DNA from: Megasphaera hutchinsoni | GTDB taxonomy: Bacteria; Bacillota; Negativicutes; Veillonellales; Megasphaeraceae | Length of the DNA: 58,102 nt | NCBI RefSeq assembly: GCF_001553405.1 | Contig: NZ_KQ960953.1 | Span: 125,517 to 183,618 of the forward strand | Reading direction: 5' to 3' | In this document: in pieces, positions 26,503 through 34,450 of the stretch | How positions within the stretch are numbered: position 1 is the first letter of the stretch | Layout of the letters: every line of letters starts with the position of its first letter | Translations under genes and position numbers: made by a program | Notes under the pieces: generated by a model | Told to the model about the DNA's origin: nothing | Seen by the model: the letters and a program-made list of their open reading frames with translations, nothing else | Databases searched by the model: none

Positions 26503-27786
26503 ATGACCTATCGACAGCGTGCAAATGCGATTTTAGGCTTATCAGCCATATGTTTTATGGCTATTTTGTGGTGGTGGTACACGCACACGTTGAGTGTGGC
26601 AGAAGAATTGTTGTTCTTCGTTATTCAATCGGCTTTAATTGGCAGTATTGCCGATTGGTTTGCCGTGACAGCGTTGTTTGAAAAACCGTTAGGATTTCCT
26701 TATCATACGGAATTATTGTATCGCAATCGAACGCAAATTATCGAAAGTATCACACGAATGATATCGGAAAAATTATTGCAACCAGATAAATGGAAGGAAA
26801 AGCTGTATACCCTATCTTTTATGGATATGTTCATTCGATGGATTCAGAGTCCGACAGGACGAGAAAAATTTCGGGCGATTCTCTTTGAAGTATCTTTACG
26901 GGCATATCGTTTTGTCGCACAAAATAAAACCCAAGAAAATATGGTTCATCAAATTCGTATCTATTTAAAAAGACAGCCGTTGGTTAGTTTTTTTCAAAAC
27001 AGACTGATTTCGTTATTAGAAGACCCTCATAGCAGCATGTTTCATGATGCCATTCATTTGGGGCGGCGTATTGTCGATAGCGATGAATTTGATAATATGT
27101 TGGTACGATTATTTCAACAATGGATGGAAGAATCGAAAAATGCACCGAATGCAATTATTACAATTAATAAATTTTGGGGTATTGTTGACACCAAAAAAAT
27201 TGCCCAAGATATTAGAGGGGGAATTTTAACGTGGTTAGAAAAATGGGAAACGGCGGAAGGCGAAGAACGCGAATGGCTTTGTCGTAAATTTGAATTGTTT
27301 TTATATTCGATGAATGGACAACTAGCCTATGCCGTGCAAAATTGGCAAGATCAATTTGTCGATTCACTGCCTTTAGAACAGTGGTTGCAGGCAACGCAAC
27401 GAGCTAGTCAGAAACATTTCACAACGGGAGAAGTAGGCAAAGAAGAATTGAAAGATATGCTAGAAGAGCAAGTATTACGGTATCTTGCCTATTGCCAAGA
27501 ACATCCAGAAATAAAAGACTGGTTAAACGAACAAATTCGGCGGGCTTGTTTAGTTGTTTTAGATAATGAAAAATCTTTGATTGCGACAGCTGTAAAAGAT
27601 GTATTGTATGGTTTTGATAAAAAACGCTTTAATGCTTTTTTAGAAACAAAAGTAGGCGAGGATTTGGCGTGGATACGTATTAATGGTGCTATTGTTGGGG
27701 GAACGATTGGGTTTTTAGTATTTTTATTTCTTCAATTTTGCTATGATCCATGGATATCGCCTTTTATTCAACAACTATTTTTATAA
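26503..27786 (+). CDS. DUF445 membrane protein, second of a tandem pair
   Basis: A 427-residue DUF445 protein with the same design as its neighbour: hydrophobic N-terminus, SIADWFAVTALFEKPLG signature, long predominantly helical section, and C-terminal WIRINGAIVGGTIGFLVF membrane segment. The two differ widely in the middle, so the duplication is old or the two have diverged to form a heteromer. Topology suggests both termini in the membrane with a large helical domain between. Function unknown. Confidence 0.85.
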   Translation: MTYRQRANAILGLSAICFMAILWWWYTHTLSVAEELLFFVIQSALIGSIADWFAVTALFEKPLGFPYHTELLYRNRTQIIESITRMISEKLLQPDKWKEKLYTLSFMDMFIRWIQSPTGREKFRAILFEVSLRAYRFVAQNKTQENMVHQIRIYLKRQPLVSFFQNRLISLLEDPHSSMFHDAIHLGRRIVDSDEFDNMLVRLFQQWMEESKNAPNAIITINKFWGIVDTKKIAQDIRGGILTWLEKWETAEGEEREWLCRKFELFLYSMNGQLAYAVQNWQDQFVDSLPLEQWLQATQRASQKHFTTGEVGKEELKDMLEEQVLRYLAYCQEHPEIKDWLNEQIRRACLVVLDNEKSLIATAVKDVLYGFDKKRFNAFLETKVGEDLAWIRINGAIVGGTIGFLVFLFLQFCYDPWISPFIQQLFL

Positions 27787-27821
27787 GAAAAAAACGGATG
27801 TTAAAAACATCCGTTTTTTTT
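27787..27821 (+). terminator. Terminator after the DUF445 pair
   Basis: ACGGATGTT pairs with AACATCCGT around a 4-nt loop, with A7 before and T8 after. Confidence 0.9.
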
Positions 27822-27843
27822 GCATTCCTTATAGGATAATCTA

Positions 27844-27872
27844 TTGATTTTATCTTAGAAATATGGTATTAT
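27844..27872 (+). promoter_or_regulatory. Promoter of the glutathione peroxidase gene
   Basis: TTGATT at 27844-27849, a 17-base spacer and TATTAT at 27867-27872, followed by a leader of about 110 bases. An imperfect dyad, ATTACTAATTAATAAT at 27892-27907, lies just downstream of the likely transcription start and could be an operator; it does not match the PerR consensus well. Confidence 0.55.
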
Positions 27873-27985
27873 TTATCTATAATAAAAAATGATTACTAAT
27901 TAATAATGAAAAACGATAATTTTATTAAAAACGCAGATTTTATGCGTTATATATACTACTAAGAGAGGTAAAAGGAGGATGCACG

Positions 27986-28531
27986 ATGAGTGTATATGAT
28001 TATTCAGTAAAAGATATTTTAGGAAAAGAAGTAACGTTAGATGCGTACAAAGGAAAGGTATTATTAATTGTTAATACGGCAAGTAAGTGCGGATTTACGC
28101 CACAATACGATGGGTTGGAAGCATTATATAAAAAGTATCAAGATAAAGGATTGGTTGTATTGGGTTTCCCTTGCAATCAGTTTTTGGAACAAGAACCGGG
28201 AGATGCAACGGAAATTCAAAGTTTCTGTAAATTAAATCATGGCGTAACGTTTCCCTTATTTGCAAAAGTAGATGTACGGGGAGAAAATGCTATTCCTTTA
28301 TATAAATATTTAACAGAAGCGGCACCTTTTAAAGGGTATGAATTAAATAAGCAAGGCGGCCAAATCATTAAAGATGTGGTAACCGAACATTATCCCGATA
28401 ATGTAGAAGGCAATGGAGTAAAATGGAATTTCACTAAATTTTTAATTAGTCGTGATGGTAAAAAAATAAGTCGTTTTGAACCGACGACAACACCCGAAGA
28501 ATTAGATGAAATCATTGCAGCTACCTTATAA
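27986..28531 (+). CDS. Glutathione peroxidase family thiol peroxidase
   Basis: A 181-residue peroxidase of normal length. The peroxidatic residue is cysteine C35 in NTASKCGFTPQ, not selenocysteine. GFPCNQF supplies the conserved glutamine and a second cysteine, and VKWNFTKFLI holds the tryptophan of the active site. Bacterial members of this kind usually use thioredoxin rather than glutathione to reduce peroxides. Single-gene unit with its own promoter and terminator, suited to oxidative stress defence in an anaerobe. Confidence 0.95.
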   Translation: MSVYDYSVKDILGKEVTLDAYKGKVLLIVNTASKCGFTPQYDGLEALYKKYQDKGLVVLGFPCNQFLEQEPGDATEIQSFCKLNHGVTFPLFAKVDVRGENAIPLYKYLTEAAPFKGYELNKQGGQIIKDVVTEHYPDNVEGNGVKWNFTKFLISRDGKKISRFEPTTTPEELDEIIAATL

Positions 28532-28555
28532 TTGGTCTGTATGAGATAGTTTGGT

Positions 28556-28594
28556 AAAAAGCACAACGAAAAGTATATTTCGTTGTGCTTTTTT
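28556..28594 (+). terminator. Terminator after the peroxidase gene
   Basis: GCACAACGAAA pairs with TTTCGTTGTGC, preceded by A5 and followed by T6. Confidence 0.92.
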
Positions 28595-28663
28595 CTTTTC
28601 AAAATTTGTTTTTTTCGATAGAATAAAATTATTACTTTTATTATCTTATTAAGGGGAAGACTT

Positions 28664-29989
28664 ATGAAAAAATTACAACGTTGTATGGATTGGTTCTGCG
28701 GTGCAGGGAACTATCAAAAAAAATCAGGGATGAATCAGCAGACCTGGCAACAAGCTACGGCATTTACGTCAATGGATTTTGGTTGGATCATCTTATGTGT
28801 TGGTATGTCCCTAGGGGCTGGAATTATTTTTTTACCCATTCAAGTAGGGCTATCAGGCTTGCTTGTCTTTTTAATAGCGGCTTTAATTGGCTATCCTATT
28901 GCTTATGCACATCAAAAGTTATACTTAAATGTATTGATTGAGGCCCCAATATGTGAAGATTTTGCTGGAATTATTTCAGGATATTTAGGAAAGAATTGGG
29001 GCTTTTTTTTAGGTATCTTATATTTTATTTTTACGACTATTTTAATTTTCTTATATTCTACAGCCTTAACGAATGATAGTGCCTCCTTTTTAATGACTTT
29101 TGGCGTTACAACATCTAATATGTCAGAAAACATATGGTATGGATTAGGATTAATTACAGCTATCGTTCTCATTGCCTCACAAGGCGAGAAGGTCTTAATG
29201 AAAGTATCGTCAGGCATGGTTTTCGCTAAAGTGATAGTGATCGCCTTGTTAGGATTGGTTATGATCCCATTATGGCAGGTAACACATATGTTTATCCCTT
29301 CGGAAGCGGCATATATGATTAAACACGTTATTATCTTATTGCCTTTTATTGCTATGTCGATTGAATTTTTTGTCGCTTTAGGGCCTATTGCTATCTATTA
29401 TCGCTCACGCCATGAAAATAAAGTTGTTGCCCATTATCGCTCTTTACGAATATATCATTTGTCATATATTTTTTTGGTAGTGCTAGTATTGTTCTATACG
29501 ATTTCCTTTAATTTAGCAATGCAACATGATCAAATTTTACAAGCTTATGCGGAGAATATATCCGCATTGGCGTTAGCGGCAAAAGACTTAGATGATACAT
29601 GGTTTAAACTACTGAATTTATTATTAAATATATTTGCCGTGGTTACGGCTTATTTTGCCATGTTTTTAGGCTTTCGTGATGCTTGTATGGGTATTTTTAG
29701 GAATGTTTTAAAACGATATATGTCAGAACAGCACATTAATCAGCAGCTACTGTTGTATGGTAGTAGTGTATTTTGTGTACTTCTTTGTTGGGGCATTAGT
29801 GTCTTAAATATTCCTATTTTAAGAGTAACCCCGTTCTTGGGCGCTTTGATTGGGATTATTGCTTGCTTTTTGCCCGTTTATGTCGTGATGATGTTGCCTG
29901 ATTTTAAAAAATATAAAGGGAAGGTCTTATATCCTATTGTGGGTATGGGGATTCTTTTGATGATTTCTCCTTTGTTGGCATGGTTGTAA
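28664..29989 (+). CDS. HAAAP-family amino acid permease
   Basis: A 441-residue inner-membrane transporter with about eleven hydrophobic segments. GWIILCVGMSLGAGIIFLPIQVGLSG near residue 39 is the conserved first-helix region of the hydroxy/aromatic amino acid permease family (SdaC, TdcC, YhjV, YqeG). A serine or aromatic amino acid/proton symporter is likely. The serine dehydratase genes sit 11 kb downstream in a different operon, so the link to serine is only suggestive. Stands alone between two terminators. Confidence 0.82.
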   Translation: MKKLQRCMDWFCGAGNYQKKSGMNQQTWQQATAFTSMDFGWIILCVGMSLGAGIIFLPIQVGLSGLLVFLIAALIGYPIAYAHQKLYLNVLIEAPICEDFAGIISGYLGKNWGFFLGILYFIFTTILIFLYSTALTNDSASFLMTFGVTTSNMSENIWYGLGLITAIVLIASQGEKVLMKVSSGMVFAKVIVIALLGLVMIPLWQVTHMFIPSEAAYMIKHVIILLPFIAMSIEFFVALGPIAIYYRSRHENKVVAHYRSLRIYHLSYIFLVVLVLFYTISFNLAMQHDQILQAYAENISALALAAKDLDDTWFKLLNLLLNIFAVVTAYFAMFLGFRDACMGIFRNVLKRYMSEQHINQQLLLYGSSVFCVLLCWGISVLNIPILRVTPFLGALIGIIACFLPVYVVMMLPDFKKYKGKVLYPIVGMGILLMISPLLAWL

Positions 29990-29998
29990 GACAATACA

Positions 29999-30044
29999 CA
30001 AACAGCAGGAAAAACAAGAAACCTTGTTTTCCTGCTGTTTTTGT
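29999..30044. terminator. Bidirectional terminator between the permease and mscS genes
   Basis: AACAGCAGGAAAAACAAG pairs with CTTGTTTTCCTGCTGTT around a short loop, with T5 on the plus strand, between convergent genes. Confidence 0.9.
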
Positions 30045-30046
30045 AT

Positions 30047-30910
30047 TTATGAAGAACTTTTTTCATCACGTTGGAGATGAACTACTCGTTGTGGATAGGG
30101 AATATCAATTCCATGGGTATCAAAAGCGTCTTTTATAGCTGACAATAAAGCATATTTAGTCGATAGAAAATCACAGCCCTTTACACGTGGATAGGCCACA
30201 ATACGGACAGCGTTATCGCCAAATTCACGAATGCCAATCTCGACAGTATTTGCATTTAATACAGTCTTATTTTGGTGTAACACATCTTTGATGACTTGAA
30301 TTGCTTGATGATGGTCATTATCATAGCTAATGTCTAAGCATAAAGGAATGTACCGTTCATCAAGATAGGTGCTATTTGTCACAGGACTGGATGTAATATG
30401 GGAATTGGGGATAAAGATCATTTTATTATCTTTGGTTATGATGGACGTATTCATCAATTGTATGCCCTTAATTTTTCCTTCTATTGTATCAATGGTCACC
30501 CAATCGCCCGCTTTGAAAGGTTTAAAAATTAAGATTAAAATACCCGAAGCAAAATTCGCTAAATTGCTTTGCATGGATAGACCCACGGCTAAACCGAAGG
30601 CCCCGAATACAGCAATAAAGGAACTAGTGGGAATTCCGATTTTATTGATTGCTGATAACAGGACTAAAGCCATTAGGCCATAATAAATAATTTGACTGAT
30701 AAAGGTGTTGACTGTATGGTCATAATGGGCATGTTGCATCATTTGACTGACTATTTTTTTGAAAAATTTAGCAACATAACGACCGAGGATTAAGATGAAT
30801 AATGCATATATTAGGTTAGGTCCGTGCAGTAATACAAAATGGGAAATCGTATCGAGGGAAAATAGTGTTTTTGTGAATTCCGTCGATAAAGCAGTTGTGG
30901 TTGAATTCAT
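30047..30910 (-). CDS. Small-conductance mechanosensitive channel (MscS family)
   Basis: A 287-residue MscS-type channel. Three N-terminal membrane helices end in the pore helix FGAFGLAVGLSMQSNLANFASGI, followed by the beta domain (GDWVTIDTIEGKIKGIQLMNTSI, FIPNSHI) and the cytoplasmic cage. It opens under membrane tension to release solutes in hypo-osmotic shock. The start is set at the ATG at 30910, preceded by AAAGGAT; a longer in-frame TTG start at 30973 has no such site. Monocistronic. Confidence 0.93.
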   Translation of the reverse strand: MNSTTTALSTEFTKTLFSLDTISHFVLLHGPNLIYALFILILGRYVAKFFKKIVSQMMQHAHYDHTVNTFISQIIYYGLMALVLLSAINKIGIPTSSFIAVFGAFGLAVGLSMQSNLANFASGILILIFKPFKAGDWVTIDTIEGKIKGIQLMNTSIITKDNKMIFIPNSHITSSPVTNSTYLDERYIPLCLDISYDNDHHQAIQVIKDVLHQNKTVLNANTVEIGIREFGDNAVRIVAYPRVKGCDFLSTKYALLSAIKDAFDTHGIDIPYPQRVVHLQRDEKSSS

Positions 30911-31379
30911 AAGCAAAATCCTTTCTCTTGTTTTTTTTATTGTATCTTGTAACAGCGGTAGTGTATAGAGCAAAAACGGAAAGAAAAGGAAGCTATTTGT
31001 AAACTATTCATAACATCTGATGTTTTTATCATAATTACCTGCATAACGTTATGATATTATATTGTTTTTTATAATCATATCATTAAGTTGTTTTGCGAGC
31101 GATCTATTTTTATTAAAAATAACTTTCTTTTCATGTGTAACATAGTGAATTGAATAGTAGCGGATTAACCGCTTGTCAAAATAAATATATGGATAGAATG
31201 GAATATGTGCGGTTACAGTAAATTTTTAAATAGTGCTTATTTATAGCCATTTAATAAGCTTTACATATACATAGTAGACTAGCATACTAGTTTTTGATAT
31301 ACTATAAATAAAGCTAAAATATATATAATATACCAATAATTATATTTTGTAAACACTTAATTTAAAAGGAGGGTATATA
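30911..31379. other. AT-rich intergenic region with palindromes
   Basis: No gene is supported. It separates mscS (minus) from the CDF leader (plus). Visible elements are a perfect 12-base palindrome CATAACGTTATG at 31042-31053, a dyad AGCGG-ATTAA-CCGCT at 31159-31173, and a TATACT at 31298-31303 that may be the -10 of the CDF transcript, though its -35 is weak. Confidence 0.45.
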
Positions 31380-31514
31380 ATGCATATTTTGAATAACACT
31401 GGTTCTGAGCTGTTACCTTCCCGTGAAGAAAGTGATGTAGACGAGCGATGTTTTTGTAGAATCCTTTTTTTAGCGGAAGTACGGTATTATAGTGCGTATT
31501 TGAGCTGTTCCTGA
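31380..31514 (+). CDS. Putative 44-residue leader peptide upstream of the CDF transporter
   Basis: An open frame of 44 codons begins MHILNNTGSELLPSREE and ends in AYLSCS. It has one of the strongest ribosome binding sites in the window (AAAAGGAGGG, eight bases before the ATG) and three cysteines (RCFCR, LSCS). Its stop codon lies at 31512-31514, inside the 5' arm of a hairpin that covers the ribosome binding site of the transporter gene starting at 31545. No family is recognised. A role in translational coupling is inferred from the layout, not from the peptide sequence. Confidence 0.5.
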   Translation: MHILNNTGSELLPSREESDVDERCFCRILFLAEVRYYSAYLSCS

Positions 31515-31534
31515 TAGATAAAAAAACTATCAGG
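31510..31534 (+). promoter_or_regulatory. Hairpin masking the CDF ribosome binding site
   Basis: CCTGATAG (31510-31517) pairs perfectly with CTATCAGG (31527-31534) across a 9-nt A-rich loop. The 3' arm overlaps the AGGAGG site (31532-31537), and the 5' arm contains the leader stop codon. A ribosome finishing the leader would melt the hairpin and free the site. Confidence 0.55.
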
Positions 31535-31544
31535 AGGATATAAC

Positions 31545-32489
31545 ATGAATAGCAGTATATTAGTAAATAGAGAAACGCGATTATTATTATTATCCGCATT
31601 AATGATGGGTGTAGTCGCTGTTGGCGGTTTGGTAATGGGCATATGGAGCCATTCACAAGCGATTTTATTAGACGGTATTTTTTCTTTAGTGGCCATTGTT
31701 ATTAAATTATTGATGATGTTTACGGCCATGTTGACAAAACAAGAATCGAGTCGACGATTTCAATTTGGGTATTGGCAATGTGAGTCTTTTGTGATGTTGA
31801 TGGAAGGTGTTTTTACCCTTTTCATCGTAGCTTATGCTTTGAGCGTCGGTATATGGGGATTATTGCACGGTGGTCGAGAAGTTGAATTTGGATTAGCCGT
31901 ATATTATGCAATCTTTTTTACGATTGGTGATTGGAGCTTTTATGCGTATGTTCATCAGGCGAATAAAAAAGTAAAATCTTATCTTGTCCATTATGACAAT
32001 CTGAGTTGGTTAATTGATGCTGTATTGGCTACGGGGTTATTGATTAGTTTCAGCACAGCATGGATGTTACAATTTACCCCATATGTGTATTGGCAGATTT
32101 ATGTAGATCCACTTATTATGATTGTGTTAGGCATACAAATGGTATCACCGTCATTGAAAATTTTAATTCCATCGGTTAAACAATTATTAGGGATTGCACC
32201 ATTGGAGCTCCATCAACATGTCCAACAGGTTATGGATGGTTTTTTGAAAAAGTACGGTTTTCAAGATTATGTATCGAGCGTGCAAGTGTTTGGACGAGCG
32301 AAAATCATTGAAATAGATGTATTGTTACCGTTGGATTATCCGATTCAGCGCGTGTCTGATTTTGATGAAATAAGAGGAGAAATTGATGCCGCCTTAGGGT
32401 ATCGTTCTTATGAAAAATGGGTAACCATTACATTTACGACGACTACTAAATGGATGGCACGGGATTATGATAATGACGGAGTAGTATAA
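31545..32489 (+). CDS. Cation diffusion facilitator (CDF) family transporter
   Basis: A 314-residue membrane protein with five to six membrane helices and a C-terminal cytoplasmic domain (residues about 215-305). The CDF pattern of metal-ligand aspartates is seen in ILLDGIFSLVAIVIKLLMM and NLSWLIDAVLA, but the usual HxxxD is not fully preserved, so this is a divergent member and its metal (Zn, Mn, Fe or other) cannot be assigned. A leader frame and hairpin lie directly upstream. The draG-like gene follows 25 bases later. Confidence 0.82.
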   Translation: MNSSILVNRETRLLLLSALMMGVVAVGGLVMGIWSHSQAILLDGIFSLVAIVIKLLMMFTAMLTKQESSRRFQFGYWQCESFVMLMEGVFTLFIVAYALSVGIWGLLHGGREVEFGLAVYYAIFFTIGDWSFYAYVHQANKKVKSYLVHYDNLSWLIDAVLATGLLISFSTAWMLQFTPYVYWQIYVDPLIMIVLGIQMVSPSLKILIPSVKQLLGIAPLELHQHVQQVMDGFLKKYGFQDYVSSVQVFGRAKIIEIDVLLPLDYPIQRVSDFDEIRGEIDAALGYRSYEKWVTITFTTTTKWMARDYDNDGVV

Positions 32490-32514
32490 TTATTCTTAGG
32501 AGGTGGCGTGTATC

Positions 32515-33555
32515 ATGGAAAAAGCAGAGCGGTTTAGAGGTTGTTTTTTTGGCGGTGCTGTGGGGGATGCGTTGGGGTATTTATTGGAAAAATTAGATCT
32601 CAACACGATTCATCAACGCTATGGGACACATGGACTAAGAACGGTATTAGCCTTACCTGAGCATGGCAACAAGAGCATTATTTCTGATGATACACATTTA
32701 TCTCTTTTTACGGCGGATGGTATTTTATGGGCCGCCCATGAAGATATTTCTTTTGAACAAGGATTGTATCAGTCCTACATGCGTTGGTATTATACACAGA
32801 CTGAAAGAATCATTTCGCCAGAACAAGCTGACTGGATGAAACGGCAACAGCATGAAAATCGGTGGAATTATGATATTATGGGCGAAGAAAAAGTATTTGC
32901 TCGCCGCTATCCGCGAAAAAATTGTTTGGTTACGTTAGCGGCAGGTGCCTTTACCCCAGGAAAAGCGGCCAAGAATACGTGCAAAGGTAGCAGCGTATTA
33001 CGCTCAGCTCCTATTGGCTTGTATTTTTCTGATGATATAGAAAAAGCATTTGCTGTGGGTTGTTGCTCTGGTTGGATTACCCATGGCAGTCCGACTGCAT
33101 ATTTAGCGGCTGGTTTTTTGAGTGCTTTGATCGCTTCTTTGGCACAAGGAGGCGAATTGCGTATCGCCTTAGCAGAGGGATTTAGACTGTTACAACAAAA
33201 ACCCGAAGGGGTTTCCTTATTAAAGCAATTGTTGCATGCTGTGGATGAGGCCGTATCGGATCACAATCCGATCCATTCGATACAAACGTTGGGCTTAGGA
33301 TGGTCTGCTGATGAAGCCCTATCTATTGCATTGTATTGCCTTTTAAAAAATAATTCCTTGCGAGAAGCGGTCATTATGGCATGCAATCAAGACGGTGATA
33401 GTGATACGTGTGGTGCCGTATGTGGTAGCATTGCCGGTACGTTGTATGGAGAAAAAGCAGTGCCAGCACATTGGAAGAAGAATTTAGAGTGCCATGATAT
33501 ATTAGATACATTGGCACAGGCTCTATGTGAGGCACAGCAAGAAAAAACGGCATGA
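32515..33555 (+). CDS. ADP-ribosylglycohydrolase family protein (DraG-like)
   Basis: A 346-residue protein of the ADP-ribosyl-glycohydrolase fold. FGGAVGDALGYLLEK at the N-terminus, SDDTHLSLFTADG near residue 60 and NQDGDSDTCGAVCGSIAGTLYG near 295-316 hold the two-magnesium site. It should remove ADP-ribose from proteins or small molecules. The start is set at the ATG at 32515, eleven bases after AGGAGG; an in-frame GTG at 32503 overlaps that site. No ADP-ribosyltransferase lies nearby, so its substrate is unknown. Confidence 0.9.
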   Translation: MEKAERFRGCFFGGAVGDALGYLLEKLDLNTIHQRYGTHGLRTVLALPEHGNKSIISDDTHLSLFTADGILWAAHEDISFEQGLYQSYMRWYYTQTERIISPEQADWMKRQQHENRWNYDIMGEEKVFARRYPRKNCLVTLAAGAFTPGKAAKNTCKGSSVLRSAPIGLYFSDDIEKAFAVGCCSGWITHGSPTAYLAAGFLSALIASLAQGGELRIALAEGFRLLQQKPEGVSLLKQLLHAVDEAVSDHNPIHSIQTLGLGWSADEALSIALYCLLKNNSLREAVIMACNQDGDSDTCGAVCGSIAGTLYGEKAVPAHWKKNLECHDILDTLAQALCEAQQEKTA

Positions 33556-33571
33556 AACATGCCGTTTTTTC
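33542..33571 (+). terminator. Terminator overlapping the end of the DraG-like gene
   Basis: AAAAAACGGCATG pairs with CATGCCGTTTTTT; the 5' arm contains the last codons and stop of the gene. Confidence 0.92.
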
Positions 33572-33586
33572 TTATCTCAAGATAGA

Positions 33587-33614
33587 TTGACAGAATATTG
33601 ATTATACGTATAAT
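33587..33614 (+). promoter_or_regulatory. Promoter of the iclR-addBA-sda gene string
   Basis: TTGACA at 33587-33592, a 16-base spacer and TATAAT at 33609-33614, 48 bases before the IclR start codon. Confidence 0.75.
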
Positions 33615-33661
33615 GAAAAAAGATATGGCAGATGATAACGGAATTATAGTGGGGGGCACAT

Positions 33662-34408
33662 ATGATTGAATCAATAGATCGGGCATTAGCTATATTACAA
33701 TTATTTTTGCAAGAAGAACGACCATTGGGTATTACGGACATCAGTAGTCAATTAGACTTACAAAAAAGCACGGTTAGTCGGACGATTGAAACACTGGAAG
33801 CACGTGGTTTTGTTTATAAACAAGCTACGGGAAAATATTGGCTAGGGTTACCGTTGTATTCTTTAGGGATGTTGTATAAAGAAAAAGCAACCTTACAGAA
33901 TATTGTATATCCCTATGCACAAGCGTTGGTAGAAACGTGTCGAGAAAGCGTGCATTTAACCACCTTTTCCCATATTTCCATGAAATATCCTCAACATGTA
34001 ATTTTAGAAAAGATTAAAGCACCACAAACGATTGATTTAGCACCACCTGTCGGTGCGATACGAGCCAGTTACTGTTCTGCTTCTGGTAAATGCTTGCTCG
34101 CATATTCCCCGACCTATCGAAATACTTATCGGGGGTGTCGATTACAAAAATTTACGGCCTATACCTGTACGGATTGGGATGTATTGGAGCGCGAGTTAGC
34201 ACAAATAGAAAAACAAGGATATGCCGTAGAAAAAGAAGAAGTAAAATTGGGTATGGCCTGTGTTGCGGCCCCTATTTTTCAACAAGGAAAAATTCAAGCT
34301 GCCATTAGTATTTCTGCCCCGATTGCACGCTTTTCCGATGATGGCGAAAAGAGATATATACAGGCTATTGTGCAAACGGCAAAAGAAATTACGATGGCAT
34401 TACAGTAG
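33662..34408 (+). CDS. IclR-family transcriptional regulator
   Basis: A 248-residue regulator. Residues 1-65 form the winged helix-turn-helix (ALAILQLFLQEERPLGITDI, LQKSTVSRTIETLEARGF), and residues 80-245 form the IclR effector domain (GSASGKCLLAYS-like region SYCSASGKCLLAYS, and VAAPIFQQGKIQAAISISAP). Effectors in this family are small organic acids. It lies 42 bases upstream of addB in a string that ends with serine dehydratase; control of sdaAB/sdaAA is a reasonable guess, but a target elsewhere is equally possible. Confidence 0.9.
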   Translation: MIESIDRALAILQLFLQEERPLGITDISSQLDLQKSTVSRTIETLEARGFVYKQATGKYWLGLPLYSLGMLYKEKATLQNIVYPYAQALVETCRESVHLTTFSHISMKYPQHVILEKIKAPQTIDLAPPVGAIRASYCSASGKCLLAYSPTYRNTYRGCRLQKFTAYTCTDWDVLERELAQIEKQGYAVEKEEVKLGMACVAAPIFQQGKIQAAISISAPIARFSDDGEKRYIQAIVQTAKEITMALQ

Positions 34409-34450
34409 CATAAGGAATGGTGTAGAATAAGCACTAATAGGAGGTAAAAA

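Noticed and set aside
27892-27907. PerR box upstream of the glutathione peroxidase
   Set aside because: The dyad there fits the PerR consensus poorly, so only an unspecific operator candidate is mentioned.
31320-31545. NiCo or manganese (yybP-ykoY) riboswitch upstream of the CDF transporter
   Set aside because: I could not find the conserved sequence elements of either class; the leader frame plus hairpin explains the region better.
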